Positions 47,910 through 48,049 of a stretch of 48,049 nucleotides of DNA are shown one piece after another. Source of the stretch: Sulfurirhabdus autotrophica. Its GTDB lineage: Bacteria; Pseudomonadota; Gammaproteobacteria; Burkholderiales; SMCO01. Every line of letters begins with the position of its first letter. Position 1 is the first letter of the stretch. Position numbers and translations under genes: made by a program. The DNA lies in NCBI RefSeq assembly GCF_004346685.1, contig NZ_SMCO01000023.1, positions 1 through 48,049 on the forward strand, written 5' to 3'. The notes under the pieces were generated by a model. It saw nothing but the letters and a program-made list of their open reading frames with translations, searched no databases and was not told where the DNA came from.

Positions 47910-48049
47910 GGTTGTAGGTTCTCAGAATAAGTGAAAATTTTCTCACTAAATGAAAACGCGGATTCAAGTTTGAAGTGCAAGGCCTGTTGATTCGAAGAAT
48001 ACCTGATTGGGCGTTTGATATCCAAGTCGTTTTCTGGGGCGATTGTTCA
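47910..48049 (-). mobile_element. Terminal part of an IS30-family insertion sequence
   Basis: The window's right edge holds the 3' end of a transposase on the minus strand plus its downstream end. The exact inverted-repeat boundary is not determined but must fall between the gyrB stop and about 47963. A near-palindrome AGTGAAAATTTTCTCACT lies at 47930-47947 and may belong to the element end or serve as a gyrB hairpin. Confidence 0.75.
47964..48049 (-). CDS. IS30-family transposase, C-terminal fragment
   Basis: The last 27 codons read NNRPRKRLGYQTPNQVFFES then TGLALQT and stop. The NNRPRKRLGYQTPNQVF block is the conserved C-terminal signature of IS30 DDE transposases. The rest of the gene lies beyond the window, so integrity is unknown. 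Confidence 0.88.
   Translation of the reverse strand, partial: NNRPRKRLGYQTPNQVFFESTGLALQT

Overview
This 48 kb window is a chromosomal replication-origin neighbourhood of a moderately AT-rich betaproteobacterium. A Nitrosomonadales-type lineage (Gallionellaceae, Nitrosomonas-like or methylotroph relatives) is my best guess from protein flavour and gene order; it is inferred, not proven. Almost everything is core machinery. I did not find a defence island, CRISPR array, prophage or novel multi-gene system, and no tRNA or rRNA gene was recognised.

Region 1 (1-23.3 kb, all + strand): the 3' part of pilN, then pilO, pilP and pilQ (type IV pilus alignment complex and secretin), aroK-aroB (shikimate pathway), a dGTPase-like HD hydrolase, a degenerate AAA/DamX-position membrane protein, gltB-gltD (glutamate synthase), hemE, priA, argS, an FtsN-like SPOR protein, dsbA, a short-chain dehydrogenase, a LuxR-type response regulator and a stand-alone acetolactate synthase.

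Region 2 (23.3-42.6 kb, all - strand): glmU-glmS followed by an orphan ParA ATPase, the complete nine-gene ATP synthase operon atpIBEFHAGDC, the mnmG-rsmG-parA-parB segregation cluster, and rpmH-rnpA-yidD-yidC-mnmE.

Region 3 (42.6-47.9 kb, + strand): dnaA, oriC-like DNA with two consensus DnaA boxes, dnaN and gyrB. Two parS sites flank this block, one beside mnmG and one between dnaN and gyrB. Together with parA/parB they form the origin segregation system.

Both edges look like insertion-sequence ends. On the left, DNA resembling the start of an IS630-type element interrupts pilN at a TA dinucleotide. On the right is the C-terminus of an IS30-family transposase just past gyrB. This is what contig ends broken at repeats look like. 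The best second-look items are the IS disruption of pilN, a 15-codon leader ORF overlapping the hemE start, a consensus DnaA box upstream of priA, the operator-like palindromes at the mnmG promoter, a hairpin in the glmU leader, and the glmS-linked orphan ParA.
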